Part shown: positions 17,301 through 23,603 of the stretch, in pieces | Position numbering within the stretch: the stretch's first letter is position 1 | How the letters are laid out: every line of letters starts with the position of its first letter | From: CAZLNV01 sp964561095 | GTDB taxonomy: Bacteria > Bacillota_I > Bacilli_A > RF39 > UBA660 | Reading direction: 5' to 3' | Assembly (NCBI GenBank): GCA_964561095.1 | Contig: CAZLNV010000006.1 | Location: 1 to 34,126 of the forward strand | Length of the DNA stretch: 34,126 bases | Made by a program: the position numbers and the translations under genes | The notes under the pieces: model-generated | What the model was told of the DNA's origin: nothing | What the model saw: only the letters and a program-made list of their open reading frames with translations | Database searches by the model: none

Positions 17301-18412
17301 TCAATGTAGAAGAATTGAAATTATTGCAAGATTATATTTTATTAGAGTTAACTTCTTTTGGAGAAACAGTAAACAAAGAAATTATTAGTAAACTTATAAA
17401 TGAAACCGATTTTGTGGAGATTGAAGAAGCATCTAAAAGAGTAGAAATGGGTATTAATTTGTTAGAAGCATCTCAAAAGAAGATTAGAAGTTCCGTCCCC
17501 TCATTAAAAAGTCCAAATTATGAAATATTAGATTCTCATGATCCTAAAAGCTTAATTTCTGGAATGGTAAACTCAAGCTGTTTTAGAGTCGGGGGAACTG
17601 GGAATGACTTTATATCTTATTGTGTTCTTAGTAAAGATGGCTCAATAATATTTTTAAAAAATCCTAAAACCGATGAGGTGATAGGAAGAATAAGCGCGGT
17701 TAGAAGAGGGAATACATACTTTTTACATCAACTGCAGATAAAGTCCGATTATGCATATGAAAGTGAAGTCCAAGAGATGTGTGAAAACTCGATACAGGAA
17801 TTAAGTGATGATATCATAAATAAGACAGCCAACACTGATGAACCAATTGAATATGTAACTATTACTACATTTAAAAATTTTCAAAACATATTAAAAAATA
17901 AAGAAGAATTAACTAAAAAAAAGTGTTCTTATGTGGTTGATCCAATAGATATTACAACAAGTGACTATGCAAATTATTTATCATATCCTGATTTAGAAAA
18001 AAAATCTATTTATAGTAGTTTTTATCATAATTATGATGCGTGTGAGACCATAATTGTTTCAAAATCGGAACATAATCCAACTATAAAAGATTATTCGGCT
18101 AAACCAATATATTTAAGAGAAAGAAAGAAAATAGAAAAATATGATCTTACTGAGAATCATATGAATATTTCTTTAGAACAAAAAATAAGGGGAATATTAT
18201 ATTTGTTTTATAGAAAAGAAAATGATAAATTAGAATCAGATCGTAATTCTAAAACATACGAATTAGATGATTTAAAGGAAGTAACCCTAGGAGAAGACTG
18301 GTGCATTTTACAATATAATAACGGGAAGGTTGATAGATTCAATTTAGAGTATGATGAAAGAAGCCTAGAAGAAGAAAACGAATATTCTAAGGAAGCAGAG
18401 AGGAAAATATGA
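14333..18412 (+). CDS. Very large protein of unknown function (1359 aa)
   Basis: I do not recognise a named family. No signal peptide or membrane helix is seen, so it is probably cytoplasmic. Residues 1 to about 620 look like an alpha-helical repeat scaffold, rich in Leu, Ile, Asn and Ser with short helices ending in Asn/Asp. Residues about 640-720 are highly charged and probably coiled coil (KEEIRKQL, then KMKEKLRIKESV). A more compact region about 1060-1190 carries the most conserved-looking motif: ISGMVNSSCFRVGGTGNDF (Cys1083), DGSIIFLKNP and IGRISAVRRGNTYFLHQLQI, which could be a single-domain enzyme fold, possibly acetyltransferase-like. It starts 8 nt inside nifJ with GAAGGAG 4 nt before ATG, so it is translated from the nifJ transcript. 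Codon use matches its neighbours and gives no sign of transfer. Confidence 0.85.
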   Translation: MNNRVKELINLIINYLFYSRIDTDKKSFYYEKISNLVSEIVNSYDDVINFYKEISLVESAGLKRELMYFLQKFLSNSDILSTEQVIKLYLDSDELYFLNKKINLEMLKNFMMDNNIEESKIGKIFSISPKLGIEFLSKVKNHLVDVEYYPNMINNQSDFIELVNVSDALTNNTVSAIINNSAKFSNASVASLYQLAEDNSISELSFIPNDKQKRIVILSKLNENLFKKNISENDLEEFIANIKLKKLGNLPNGLKINILKMSLTNHLLGREELTYLLDNIDNKTISFASFSKYDYEEFKYVLTEYLNKLSNKSLEVILNLNSTAPDIKENILKYLISNKEFNFIEKYAKKIEITSDLFVSIIDNNINSINKFRINMETVSKDLALKLLQTPKYYSHLNSISLVYLLNLIDTEDMLNIINNKSMLSLLNPSDLSYIISLEYEDILNNDNIFEYYDKTLLLASTEEYLKNYDDIEFLLNKNISKLLFNNENMLSNSDIESVKYLIDYTRNVNRELTFLNIDMIKSFVALYLTFGIEGSIELINLTDVNPNIMDVIKIKDRLLQAKIDTFRIEKAGDINNAFNMIMYNLDKINSLEDVNNTNYSFNLFIKYSDKIEPFKAISLLKKYVMLKSMSNNEEELKRVKEEIRKQLKLATDTYINEKTSDYNRELTSKMKEKLRIKESVIEELSRKYSKELIIKNMMDEFRAIMNSQNKQDIKKKEEITAIFRKKINLYGLCDYEYFEKNMLEKILGDNFSKDTFLYYLGYDKPENYEHYIFNKRLKEEVNKINNLFCKSKDKDIMLKCLLGIEDISEIKDFNKINLVKEKSHAINKFRHYLNYDGNKLIYNLDDLPDENECQRYEEINMYLKSISKQIFNIMQSSFTPQERLGIDSKDLLDYFEGKITVNETNYEIVKNPLKTKEISLLFSNFDFSSHENEDLEEKIKRFVFNNIYSIRFLSDSDNQYYAKNFGYILSHYDKVSSICKALNINIDDINVEELKLLQDYILLELTSFGETVNKEIISKLINETDFVEIEEASKRVEMGINLLEASQKKIRSSVPSLKSPNYEILDSHDPKSLISGMVNSSCFRVGGTGNDFISYCVLSKDGSIIFLKNPKTDEVIGRISAVRRGNTYFLHQLQIKSDYAYESEVQEMCENSIQELSDDIINKTANTDEPIEYVTITTFKNFQNILKNKEELTKKKCSYVVDPIDITTSDYANYLSYPDLEKKSIYSSFYHNYDACETIIVSKSEHNPTIKDYSAKPIYLRERKKIEKYDLTENHMNISLEQKIRGILYLFYRKENDKLESDRNSKTYELDDLKEVTLGEDWCILQYNNGKVDRFNLEYDERSLEEENEYSKEAERKI

Positions 18413-18413
18413 T

Positions 18414-18632
18414 ATGAAAATAAAATATGGTAAAGTTATTTTTGTAGATAAAGAACTTATAAAAATTGATTGTGACAAAGAATTATATATAGCATTTCCC
18501 AAACATAATGTAGAGCTTAATGAAGGAGATGAAATAACATTTATATCAAGGAAAATGTCTTTAGGAGAAAAACCTTTACTTATTGCAGAAGATATAAGAA
18601 TTGAAAAGCATAATATATTAAAAAAACAGTAA
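18414..18632 (+). CDS. Small beta-rich protein of unknown function (72 aa)
   Basis: A 72-residue protein starting one base after the stop of the 1359-aa gene, with GAGAGG about 10 nt upstream. Alternating hydrophobic strands (KIKYGKVIFV, LIKIDCD, LYIAFP), an EGDEITFI turn and a basic tail suggest a small beta-barrel, perhaps OB- or SH3-like. No catalytic motif is visible. Third gene of the nifJ operon; its stop codon lies inside the terminator hairpin. Function unknown. Confidence 0.7.
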   Translation: MKIKYGKVIFVDKELIKIDCDKELYIAFPKHNVELNEGDEITFISRKMSLGEKPLLIAEDIRIEKHNILKKQ

Positions 18633-18645
18633 TTACTGTTTTTTT
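18621..18645 (+). terminator. Terminator of the nifJ operon
   Basis: A 24-bp perfect palindrome: AAAAAACAGTAA followed by its complement TTACTGTTTTTT, then further T. The stop codon (18630-18632) is within the stem. The palindrome is symmetric enough to act on both strands. Confidence 0.8.
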
Positions 18646-18649
18646 ATGC

Positions 18650-18753
18650 AATAAAAATGGATTGCCCCCCTGAAGAGCAATCCGGAAAAAAGAATAAAAA
18701 GGGGTTGGCTAGTGTGATACTAGCACCAATTCGCCTAAAAGTGAATTGGTAAG
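18650..18753 (-). ncRNA. Candidate small RNA, about 100 nt, three hairpins
   Basis: Read on the minus strand from an initiation site near 18752 there are three hairpins in succession. Hairpin A has ACCAATTC (18750-18743) pairing with GAATTGGT (18732-18725). Hairpin B has GCTAGT (18724-18719) pairing with ACTAGC (18713-18708) around a 5-nt loop. Hairpin C has GGATTGC (18683-18677) pairing with GCAATCC (18665-18659) around an 11-nt loop, followed by ATTTTTATT as a modest terminator tail. The single-stranded CCCC (18704-18701) between B and C can pair with the G run in loop C (18670-18666), giving a possible pseudoknot. No open reading frame fits. The region does not match tRNA, tmRNA, SRP, 6S or a riboswitch I can recall. 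The plus strand folds similarly but has no comparable promoter. Confidence 0.55.
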
Positions 18754-18758
18754 TCTAT

Positions 18759-18787
18759 ATACTATAGTAAATGGGGAGATTTGTCAA
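18759..18787 (-). promoter_or_regulatory. Promoter of the candidate small RNA
   Basis: On the minus strand a consensus TTGACA (18787-18782) is followed after 17 nt by TAGTAT (18764-18759); TATAGT at 15 nt is an alternative. Initiation falls just before the first hairpin. A consensus -35 is rare in this window, and this one faces away from the next gene. Confidence 0.6.
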
Positions 18788-18873
18788 CAACAAAAATTAA
18801 AAAAGATTAAAAATTATTATAAATGCAATCTATCATAAAAAAATAAATTCATAGAATATTTTAGGTGATAAAT
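18788..18873 (+). promoter_or_regulatory. Upstream region of the mini-rhodanese gene
   Basis: An AT-rich spacer between the small RNA promoter and the rhodanese gene. TAGAAT (18852-18857), 16 nt before the ATG at 18874, is the likely -10; no clear -35 is seen. AGGTGAT (18863-18869) is the ribosome site. No other structure is visible. Confidence 0.4.
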
Positions 18874-19095
18874 ATGAATAAAATAATAATTGATGTACAA
18901 GATAGATATTACTATGATATGTATCATTATCCTGGTGCGATTAATATACCTTATGATGACTTAATGAATAATTATAGAAATTATTTAAATAAAGATGACA
19001 TATATTACTTATATTGTAAAAGTGGTAAATTAAGTAGAAGAGCTGCTACTATACTTAGTTACTTAGGATATAATGCATTTGTAGTGGAAAAATAG
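18874..19095 (+). CDS. Minimal rhodanese-like protein
   Basis: A 73-aa single-domain rhodanese, shorter than the usual 100 or so residues. Visible signatures are IIIDVQD (strand), HYPGAINIPYDDL (the typical HIPGAINIP) and the active-site loop LYCKSGKLSRRAA, with catalytic Cys48 that would carry a persulfide. Such proteins move sulfur between acceptors or act in stress response; the partner is not evident here. An alternative GTG start 9 nt earlier coincides with the ribosome site AGGTGAT, so ATG 18874 is preferred. Followed by the DedA-type gene after 32 nt. Confidence 0.8.
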   Translation: MNKIIIDVQDRYYYDMYHYPGAINIPYDDLMNNYRNYLNKDDIYYLYCKSGKLSRRAATILSYLGYNAFVVEK

Positions 19096-19127
19096 TGAAT
19101 TATATATTATAATTAATTCGAGGTTTT

Positions 19128-19697
19128 ATGGAAGCAATAAGTGAATTTATATATAAAATAATAGATATGATGGGAATATATGGTCCAATATTATCATGCG
19201 GATTAATAATGATTGAATCAATATTTCCTATTATGCCTCTTGCAGTATTTATCACAATAAATTTTTTAGCATATGGGAATTTAATAGGTTTTATAATATC
19301 TTGGATATTTACTGTAATAGGTTGCATTATGTCGTTCTATTTATTTAGAAAAGGTATTCAAGGATGGTTTCAAAGACTAACTAAAGATAAAACAAAATTA
19401 AATAATTTGATGGTTAAGTTTGATAATATATCTTTTCCGGAACTAACAGTAATAATTGCGATGCCTTTTACTCCTGCGTTTTTGGTTAACATAGCCGCGG
19501 GCCTTTCTTCAATGAATAAAAAGAAATTTATAGTATCAATATTAGTAGGGAAACTTGGACTTGTTTATTTTTGGGGATATATTGGTACAAGCTTGGTCGA
19601 AAGTTTCAAAGAACCTATGATATTAGTTAAAATAGCTATAATTCTTATTCTTACTTACATAGCATCTAGATTATTAAAGAAACTATTTAAATTATAG
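19128..19697 (+). CDS. DedA/VTT-domain membrane protein
   Basis: A 189-aa integral membrane protein of the DedA / TVP38-TMEM64 group. An N-terminal re-entrant-like segment MGIYGPILSCGLIMIESIFPIMPL matches the glycine/proline-rich ExxxPxxP-type opening of VTT domains. Next come FLAYGNLIGFIISWIF and the conserved MPFTPAFLVNIAAGLSSM loop, then helices to a basic C-terminus. Members are linked to undecaprenyl-phosphate or phospholipid translocation, and this window is rich in undecaprenyl-dependent enzymes, but the substrate cannot be decided from sequence. GAGG precedes the ATG, and TATAAT at 19108-19113 suggests its own promoter. Confidence 0.8.
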   Translation: MEAISEFIYKIIDMMGIYGPILSCGLIMIESIFPIMPLAVFITINFLAYGNLIGFIISWIFTVIGCIMSFYLFRKGIQGWFQRLTKDKTKLNNLMVKFDNISFPELTVIIAMPFTPAFLVNIAAGLSSMNKKKFIVSILVGKLGLVYFWGYIGTSLVESFKEPMILVKIAIILILTYIASRLLKKLFKL

Positions 19698-19714
19698 ATT
19701 TTTTCTATACTTTT

Positions 19715-19723
19715 TGATATAAT
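19715..19723 (+). promoter_or_regulatory. Extended -10 promoter for the TM protein/amidoligase pair
   Basis: TGATATAAT is an extended -10, the same nonamer as in the autolysin promoter. The GTG start follows 22 nt later with AGGGGG between. No convincing -35 is visible. Confidence 0.55.
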
Positions 19724-19745
19724 ACTATCTAATTTAGGGGGATAT

Positions 19746-20582
19746 GTGGATAAAGAAGAGGAAAAGAAAAAGTTTTTATTTGATTTAAAAAAAGAAATAG
19801 ATGATTTGAAAAATCAAGTAAATCCTAGTAAAAAGCAGATCTTAAAATCAGAATTAAAAAGAAAAGCAATAGTAAGTAGTAAAATATCATTTAAATTTTT
19901 AAAAACCATTTTACCACTTATATTAGCCGCGGTTATTTCGGTTGGTGGAGCAAAGTTTTTGGGACTAGGTTATCCATTTATAACGGATGACAAAAAGAAA
20001 TATTTAACAACATGCCAAGAAATAGATGAAAATGGTAATGTTGATACTTCATATCAATACTTAGCCGGTGCTAAAGAAGTTACAAATGTAAACTATTTTT
20101 CAAAGTGGGATTATATTGATGGTGAATATAGAAGAACTTTGGGTGAATATAGTACTGATGATTATACATTAGAAGAAATACTTGAATATTTTAATCTTAA
20201 TAATGAAATTTCAGGACTTTTAGGAAAAATTCCAGAACCAGTTACAGAAAGAAGTCTAGAAATGCCAAGTGAAAATGAAGCACAAATAAAAATAAAAAAT
20301 TATGAAGTTAATAAAGAAGAATATATAATAGAAACTGAAAGTAGTCATGAGAATTCGACTAATAGTGTTTTGATTTGCCTTTTATTTTTTTTATCCGAAG
20401 TTTTAGCGGCTCTTATGGTTTTCACGGGTGAAAGAAATATTTCTAAAGAATATATAAAAAGTGCAAAAGAAAAATATAATTTTCAATTAAGCGAATCTGA
20501 TAAAGAATTATTAACTACATTACTTAAAATAAAAGAAGAAAATTATAAAACTTTAACTAGGAGATTAAACGATGGAAAATAA
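19746..20582 (+). CDS. Two-TM membrane protein of unknown function
   Basis: A 278-aa protein with a GTG start (AGGGGG 4-5 nt upstream; the ATG two bases earlier is out of frame). A charged, partly coiled N-terminus (1-45) precedes TM1 (about 51-70). An outside region of about 135 residues follows, rich in Tyr, Glu and Asp (YQYLAGAKEVTNV, EYSTDDYTLEEILEYF). TM2 is about 207-227, with a cytoplasmic helical tail. No family is recognised. It overlaps the amidoligase gene by 11 nt, so the two products are probably made together; it may place the amidoligase at the membrane or sense an envelope state, which is speculation. Confidence 0.8.
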   Translation: MDKEEEKKKFLFDLKKEIDDLKNQVNPSKKQILKSELKRKAIVSSKISFKFLKTILPLILAAVISVGGAKFLGLGYPFITDDKKKYLTTCQEIDENGNVDTSYQYLAGAKEVTNVNYFSKWDYIDGEYRRTLGEYSTDDYTLEEILEYFNLNNEISGLLGKIPEPVTERSLEMPSENEAQIKIKNYEVNKEEYIIETESSHENSTNSVLICLLFFLSEVLAALMVFTGERNISKEYIKSAKEKYNFQLSESDKELLTTLLKIKEENYKTLTRRLNDGK

Positions 20583-21615
20583 TTTTGATTTTGTTGATTT
20601 ATCTAAAAATGATAGTTTTTCTTCTTTAAATGGTTCTGATATTCAAGAATTAGTTTATCAGTTAAATCACTATTTACTTGAGATGAGGGATGAATTGGGT
20701 TTTGATAACTCTATAACTTTTGGGACTGAAATTGAGTTTGAAAACATTAGAAATGGAAAGACATTTCTTGATGTACAAAACAATTTTAATAAAATAAATG
20801 GCGAAATCTTTAATAAGAATAGCTGGGAAATAGGCCATGATGGAAGTTTAACAAAAGGTGGTGAAATACAAAGCCCTATATTAACTGATAAAAAAGAAAA
20901 TTGGGAAGATTTGAAAAAAATCTGTGAGTTTGTTAAAAAATATGCTAGTGTTGGTGAGCATACTGCTGCCCACGTACATGTAGGGGCTCATATATTTAAA
21001 GGCAGGAAAGAAAACTGGTTAAATCTTTTAAAATTATGGTCTACATATGAGAATGTAATTTATAGATTTGTTTATGGAGAATATTTAACAAAATTACCAG
21101 GTATAGGATTTTGTTCTCCATCTGCAAGTGTTTTTGCTAATGACTATAAGTCATTAAAAACTAAAAGAGTATCATTTGATCAATTAATAAGTGAAATATC
21201 TCATAGAAGAGGGCAAGCAATAAACTTTAAAAATGTAAATACATTATCATGTGATCTTGCTGATCGTAACACTATTGAGTTTAGATGTCCTAATGGAACT
21301 ATTGAACCAGCCATTTGGCAAAATAATGTAAATTTATTTATTAGTTTATTACTTTATTCAAAAAAAAGAGATTATGATTTTGATACTATTGAAGAAAGGT
21401 TAAAAAGTTTGCCATATAATATTTCTGATTCTTCTAATATTTATTCTTACTATACACAAATATATTTAGAACAGGCACTTGAATTAGTTGATTTAATATT
21501 TAGAAGAAATATTGATAAGGTATATTTCCTAAAACAATACTTAAAATCATTTATGATATCTAATGATCCAATGAAAGTGTCTCCAACTTTAACTAAAAAT
21601 GCAACTAAAAAATAG
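20572..21615 (+). CDS. Amidoligase-family enzyme
   Basis: A 347-aa protein of the amidoligase group (PF12224; COOH-NH2 ligases related to glutamine synthetase and glutamate-cysteine ligase). Motifs in order: FGTEIEFE (50-57, Mg/ATP-binding acidic pair), SWEIGHDGSL with GGEIQSPI (84-102), HVHVG (134-138), and DRNTIEFRCPNGTIEP (231-246). These are the expected beta-sheet acidic, His and Arg residues of an ATP-dependent amide-bond enzyme. Known members are associated with peptide or cell-wall modification and poorly explored natural-product loci. Here the partner is a two-TM protein overlapping by 11 nt, with AGGAG 8 nt before the ATG. Substrates unknown; no peptide precursor is visible nearby. 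Confidence 0.85.
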   Translation: MENNFDFVDLSKNDSFSSLNGSDIQELVYQLNHYLLEMRDELGFDNSITFGTEIEFENIRNGKTFLDVQNNFNKINGEIFNKNSWEIGHDGSLTKGGEIQSPILTDKKENWEDLKKICEFVKKYASVGEHTAAHVHVGAHIFKGRKENWLNLLKLWSTYENVIYRFVYGEYLTKLPGIGFCSPSASVFANDYKSLKTKRVSFDQLISEISHRRGQAINFKNVNTLSCDLADRNTIEFRCPNGTIEPAIWQNNVNLFISLLLYSKKRDYDFDTIEERLKSLPYNISDSSNIYSYYTQIYLEQALELVDLIFRRNIDKVYFLKQYLKSFMISNDPMKVSPTLTKNATKK

Positions 21616-21625
21616 TTGTTTTTTT
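21602..21625 (+). terminator. Terminator after the amidoligase gene
   Basis: CAACTA (21602-21607) and TAGTTG (21613-21618) pair around five As and are followed by seven Ts. The stop codon TAG is the first part of the 3' arm. Confidence 0.75.
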
Positions 21626-21665
21626 AATACTCAAAAAGTGATAAAATAATAGATAGAGGTAAGTT

Positions 21666-22757
21666 ATGGAATATATAATTATTGGATTATGTGGTTTGAT
21701 ATTAATTCTTCTATTAGTGTTATTAATTCTTTCTAGAAGAAAAAGTATAAATGAGACTAATATAACTGAAAGACTAGGTAAAATAGAAACTAGTTTGGTA
21801 AAAGAGATTGGTGAATTTAAATTAAATTTTTCGAATGATTTAACAAAAGATTTTATTACTTTAAATGATAAAATAGAAAAAAAATTAAATATGATAAATG
21901 ATAAAGTAAATGAAAGAATAGAAGTTAATTTTGAGAAAACTAATAAAACTTTTTCAAATGTTTTAGAAAGATTAGCTAAAATAGATGAAGCTCAAAAGAA
22001 AATTGATAATTTAAGTAATGATATAGTTTCTCTTCAAGGTATTTTAACAGATAAAAAAACCAGAGGTATATTTGGAGAGGTTAATTTATATCATATATTA
22101 TCAAATGTTTTTGGAGAAAAAAATGATAAAATTTATAAGACTCAATATACTTTATCAAATGGTTTTATAGCTGATTCAGTTTTATTTGGTCCAGAACCTT
22201 TGGGAACTATTTGTATTGACTCAAAATTCCCGTTAGAGCATTATAGAAGTATGATTGAAAAAGGAATAACTGCTGAGGAAAGAACTATCAGGGAAAAACA
22301 ATTTGAAATAGATGTTAAGAAACACATAGACGCAATAAGCAGTAAATATATTATTAAAGGTGAAACTGGTAATCAAGCAATTATGTTTTTACCCGCAGAA
22401 GCAATATTTGCTGAAATAAATGCATATCATCCTAATATAATAACTTACTCACAAAAAAGATGCATTTGGATTGCTTCTCCAACAACTTTAATTAGCTTAT
22501 TAACAATAATACAAGCTGTATTAATGGGATTAGAAAGAGATAAGTATGCATCTATAATACATGATGAATTGAATAAACTTGGAATAGAGTTTGATAAATA
22601 TAAAATAAGATGGGATAAATTATCAAGAAGTATAAATACAGTTACTAGTGATATAAAAGATATAAATATTACTACTGATAAAATATCAAAAAGGTTTGAT
22701 TCAATCAGCCATGTTAAACTAGAGGGTAGTAAAAGAATAGAAGGAGGTGAAGAATAG
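21666..22757 (+). CDS. rmuC: RmuC-family protein
   Basis: A 363-aa protein with the standard RmuC plan: N-terminal membrane helix (3-22), a long coiled coil (about 35-130) and a C-terminal nuclease-like domain with KKTRGIFGEVNLYHIL, ICIDSKFPLEHY (the Asp and Lys are the candidate PD-D/ExK-like residues), and AIMFLPAEAIFAEI. RmuC limits recombination at inverted repeats in E. coli; its biochemical role is still not settled. GAGG precedes the ATG. TAAAAT at 21642-21647 is a plausible -10. Its stop codon overlaps the GTG of the slipin gene by one base. Confidence 0.9.
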   Translation: MEYIIIGLCGLILILLLVLLILSRRKSINETNITERLGKIETSLVKEIGEFKLNFSNDLTKDFITLNDKIEKKLNMINDKVNERIEVNFEKTNKTFSNVLERLAKIDEAQKKIDNLSNDIVSLQGILTDKKTRGIFGEVNLYHILSNVFGEKNDKIYKTQYTLSNGFIADSVLFGPEPLGTICIDSKFPLEHYRSMIEKGITAEERTIREKQFEIDVKKHIDAISSKYIIKGETGNQAIMFLPAEAIFAEINAYHPNIITYSQKRCIWIASPTTLISLLTIIQAVLMGLERDKYASIIHDELNKLGIEFDKYKIRWDKLSRSINTVTSDIKDINITTDKISKRFDSISHVKLEGSKRIEGGEE

Positions 22758-23539
22758 TGGAAGGTTTTATAACAATTTTAATAGTACTTGGAGTAATAGT
22801 TTTACTATCAGTAAGACAAATTAACGAATTTGAAAGAGGCGTAAAATTTACTTTAGGAAAGTTTTCTAAGATAATGCAACCAGGCTGGAATATAGTTTTA
22901 CCTGTATTTCAATCTTATAGGAAAGTTGATATTCGTACTAGAACTGTAGATGTTCCAGAACAAGAAGCAATAACTAAAGATAATATTTCTATTAAGATTA
23001 ATGCAGTATTATATTATAAAATTTTTGATGCGGCTAAATCTTTAATAGCAGTAGAAAACTTTAACTTTGCAGTAAGTCAACTTGCTCAAACAACTATGAG
23101 AAATGCAGTTGGTTCTGTAAGTTTGGATGAATTATTATCTGAACGTGAAAAAATAAGTGCTGAAATATGTAAGATAGTAGACTTAGCTACAGACCCTTGG
23201 GGAATAAAAGTAGAAAATGTTGAATTAAAAGATATCTCATTACCAGAGGAAATGAAACGAGTAATGGCTAAAGCGGCTGAAGCTGAACGTGAGAAAATTG
23301 CTGTTATAACTAAAGCAAAAGGTGAAGTTGAAGCATCTAAAAATTTAGCTGAAGCAGCAAGAACAATGTCAACTGCTCCTGGAGCATTACATTTAAGAAC
23401 ATTATCTACAATTAATGATGTGAGTAGTGATCAATCAAATACTTTAGTATTCTGTGTACCACTTGAGGTACTTCAAGCTTTTCAAGGAAGCGACTTAACT
23501 AAAATAGTTGACAAAGTAAGCAAAACAAAGAAAAAATAA
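22757..23539 (+). CDS. Slipin (SPFH/Band 7 membrane scaffold protein)
   Basis: A 260-aa stomatin-like protein. Residues 2-18 are a membrane hairpin segment. The SPFH domain begins QINEFERGVKFTLGKFSKIMQPGWN, continues with VDIRTRTVDVPEQEAITKDN and ends in a helical region with AAEAEREKIAVITKAKGEVEASKNLAEAA. These are standard slipin signatures. Slipins form oligomeric scaffolds in lipid microdomains, often with NfeD proteases; no nfeD gene is present here. GTG start with a full AAGGAGGTGA ribosome site inside the end of rmuC. Operonic with rmuC. Confidence 0.9.
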   Translation: MEGFITILIVLGVIVLLSVRQINEFERGVKFTLGKFSKIMQPGWNIVLPVFQSYRKVDIRTRTVDVPEQEAITKDNISIKINAVLYYKIFDAAKSLIAVENFNFAVSQLAQTTMRNAVGSVSLDELLSEREKISAEICKIVDLATDPWGIKVENVELKDISLPEEMKRVMAKAAEAEREKIAVITKAKGEVEASKNLAEAARTMSTAPGALHLRTLSTINDVSSDQSNTLVFCVPLEVLQAFQGSDLTKIVDKVSKTKKK

Positions 23540-23556
23540 GACGAAAGTCTTTTTTT
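23538..23556 (+). terminator. Terminator after the slipin gene
   Basis: AAGAC, a GAAA tetraloop and GTCTT, followed by a T run. The 5' arm begins in the stop codon. Confidence 0.8.
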
Positions 23557-23557
23557 C

Positions 23558-23586
23558 TTTACTAAAAAGCTTATATATTTTATAAT
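23558..23586 (+). promoter_or_regulatory. Promoter of the M3-like peptidase gene
   Basis: TTTACT (23558-23563), a 17-nt spacer and TATAAT (23581-23586), 17 nt before the ATG at 23604. The -35 overlaps the end of the preceding terminator tail. Confidence 0.5.
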
Positions 23587-23603
23587 TTAATTAGAGGGTG
23601 GTT

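Noticed and set aside
18646..18873. A riboswitch controlling the mini-rhodanese gene
   Set aside because: The hairpins are followed by a minus-strand -35 and lie more than 100 bp from the gene, whose own likely -10 is downstream of them. The strong promoter points the other way.
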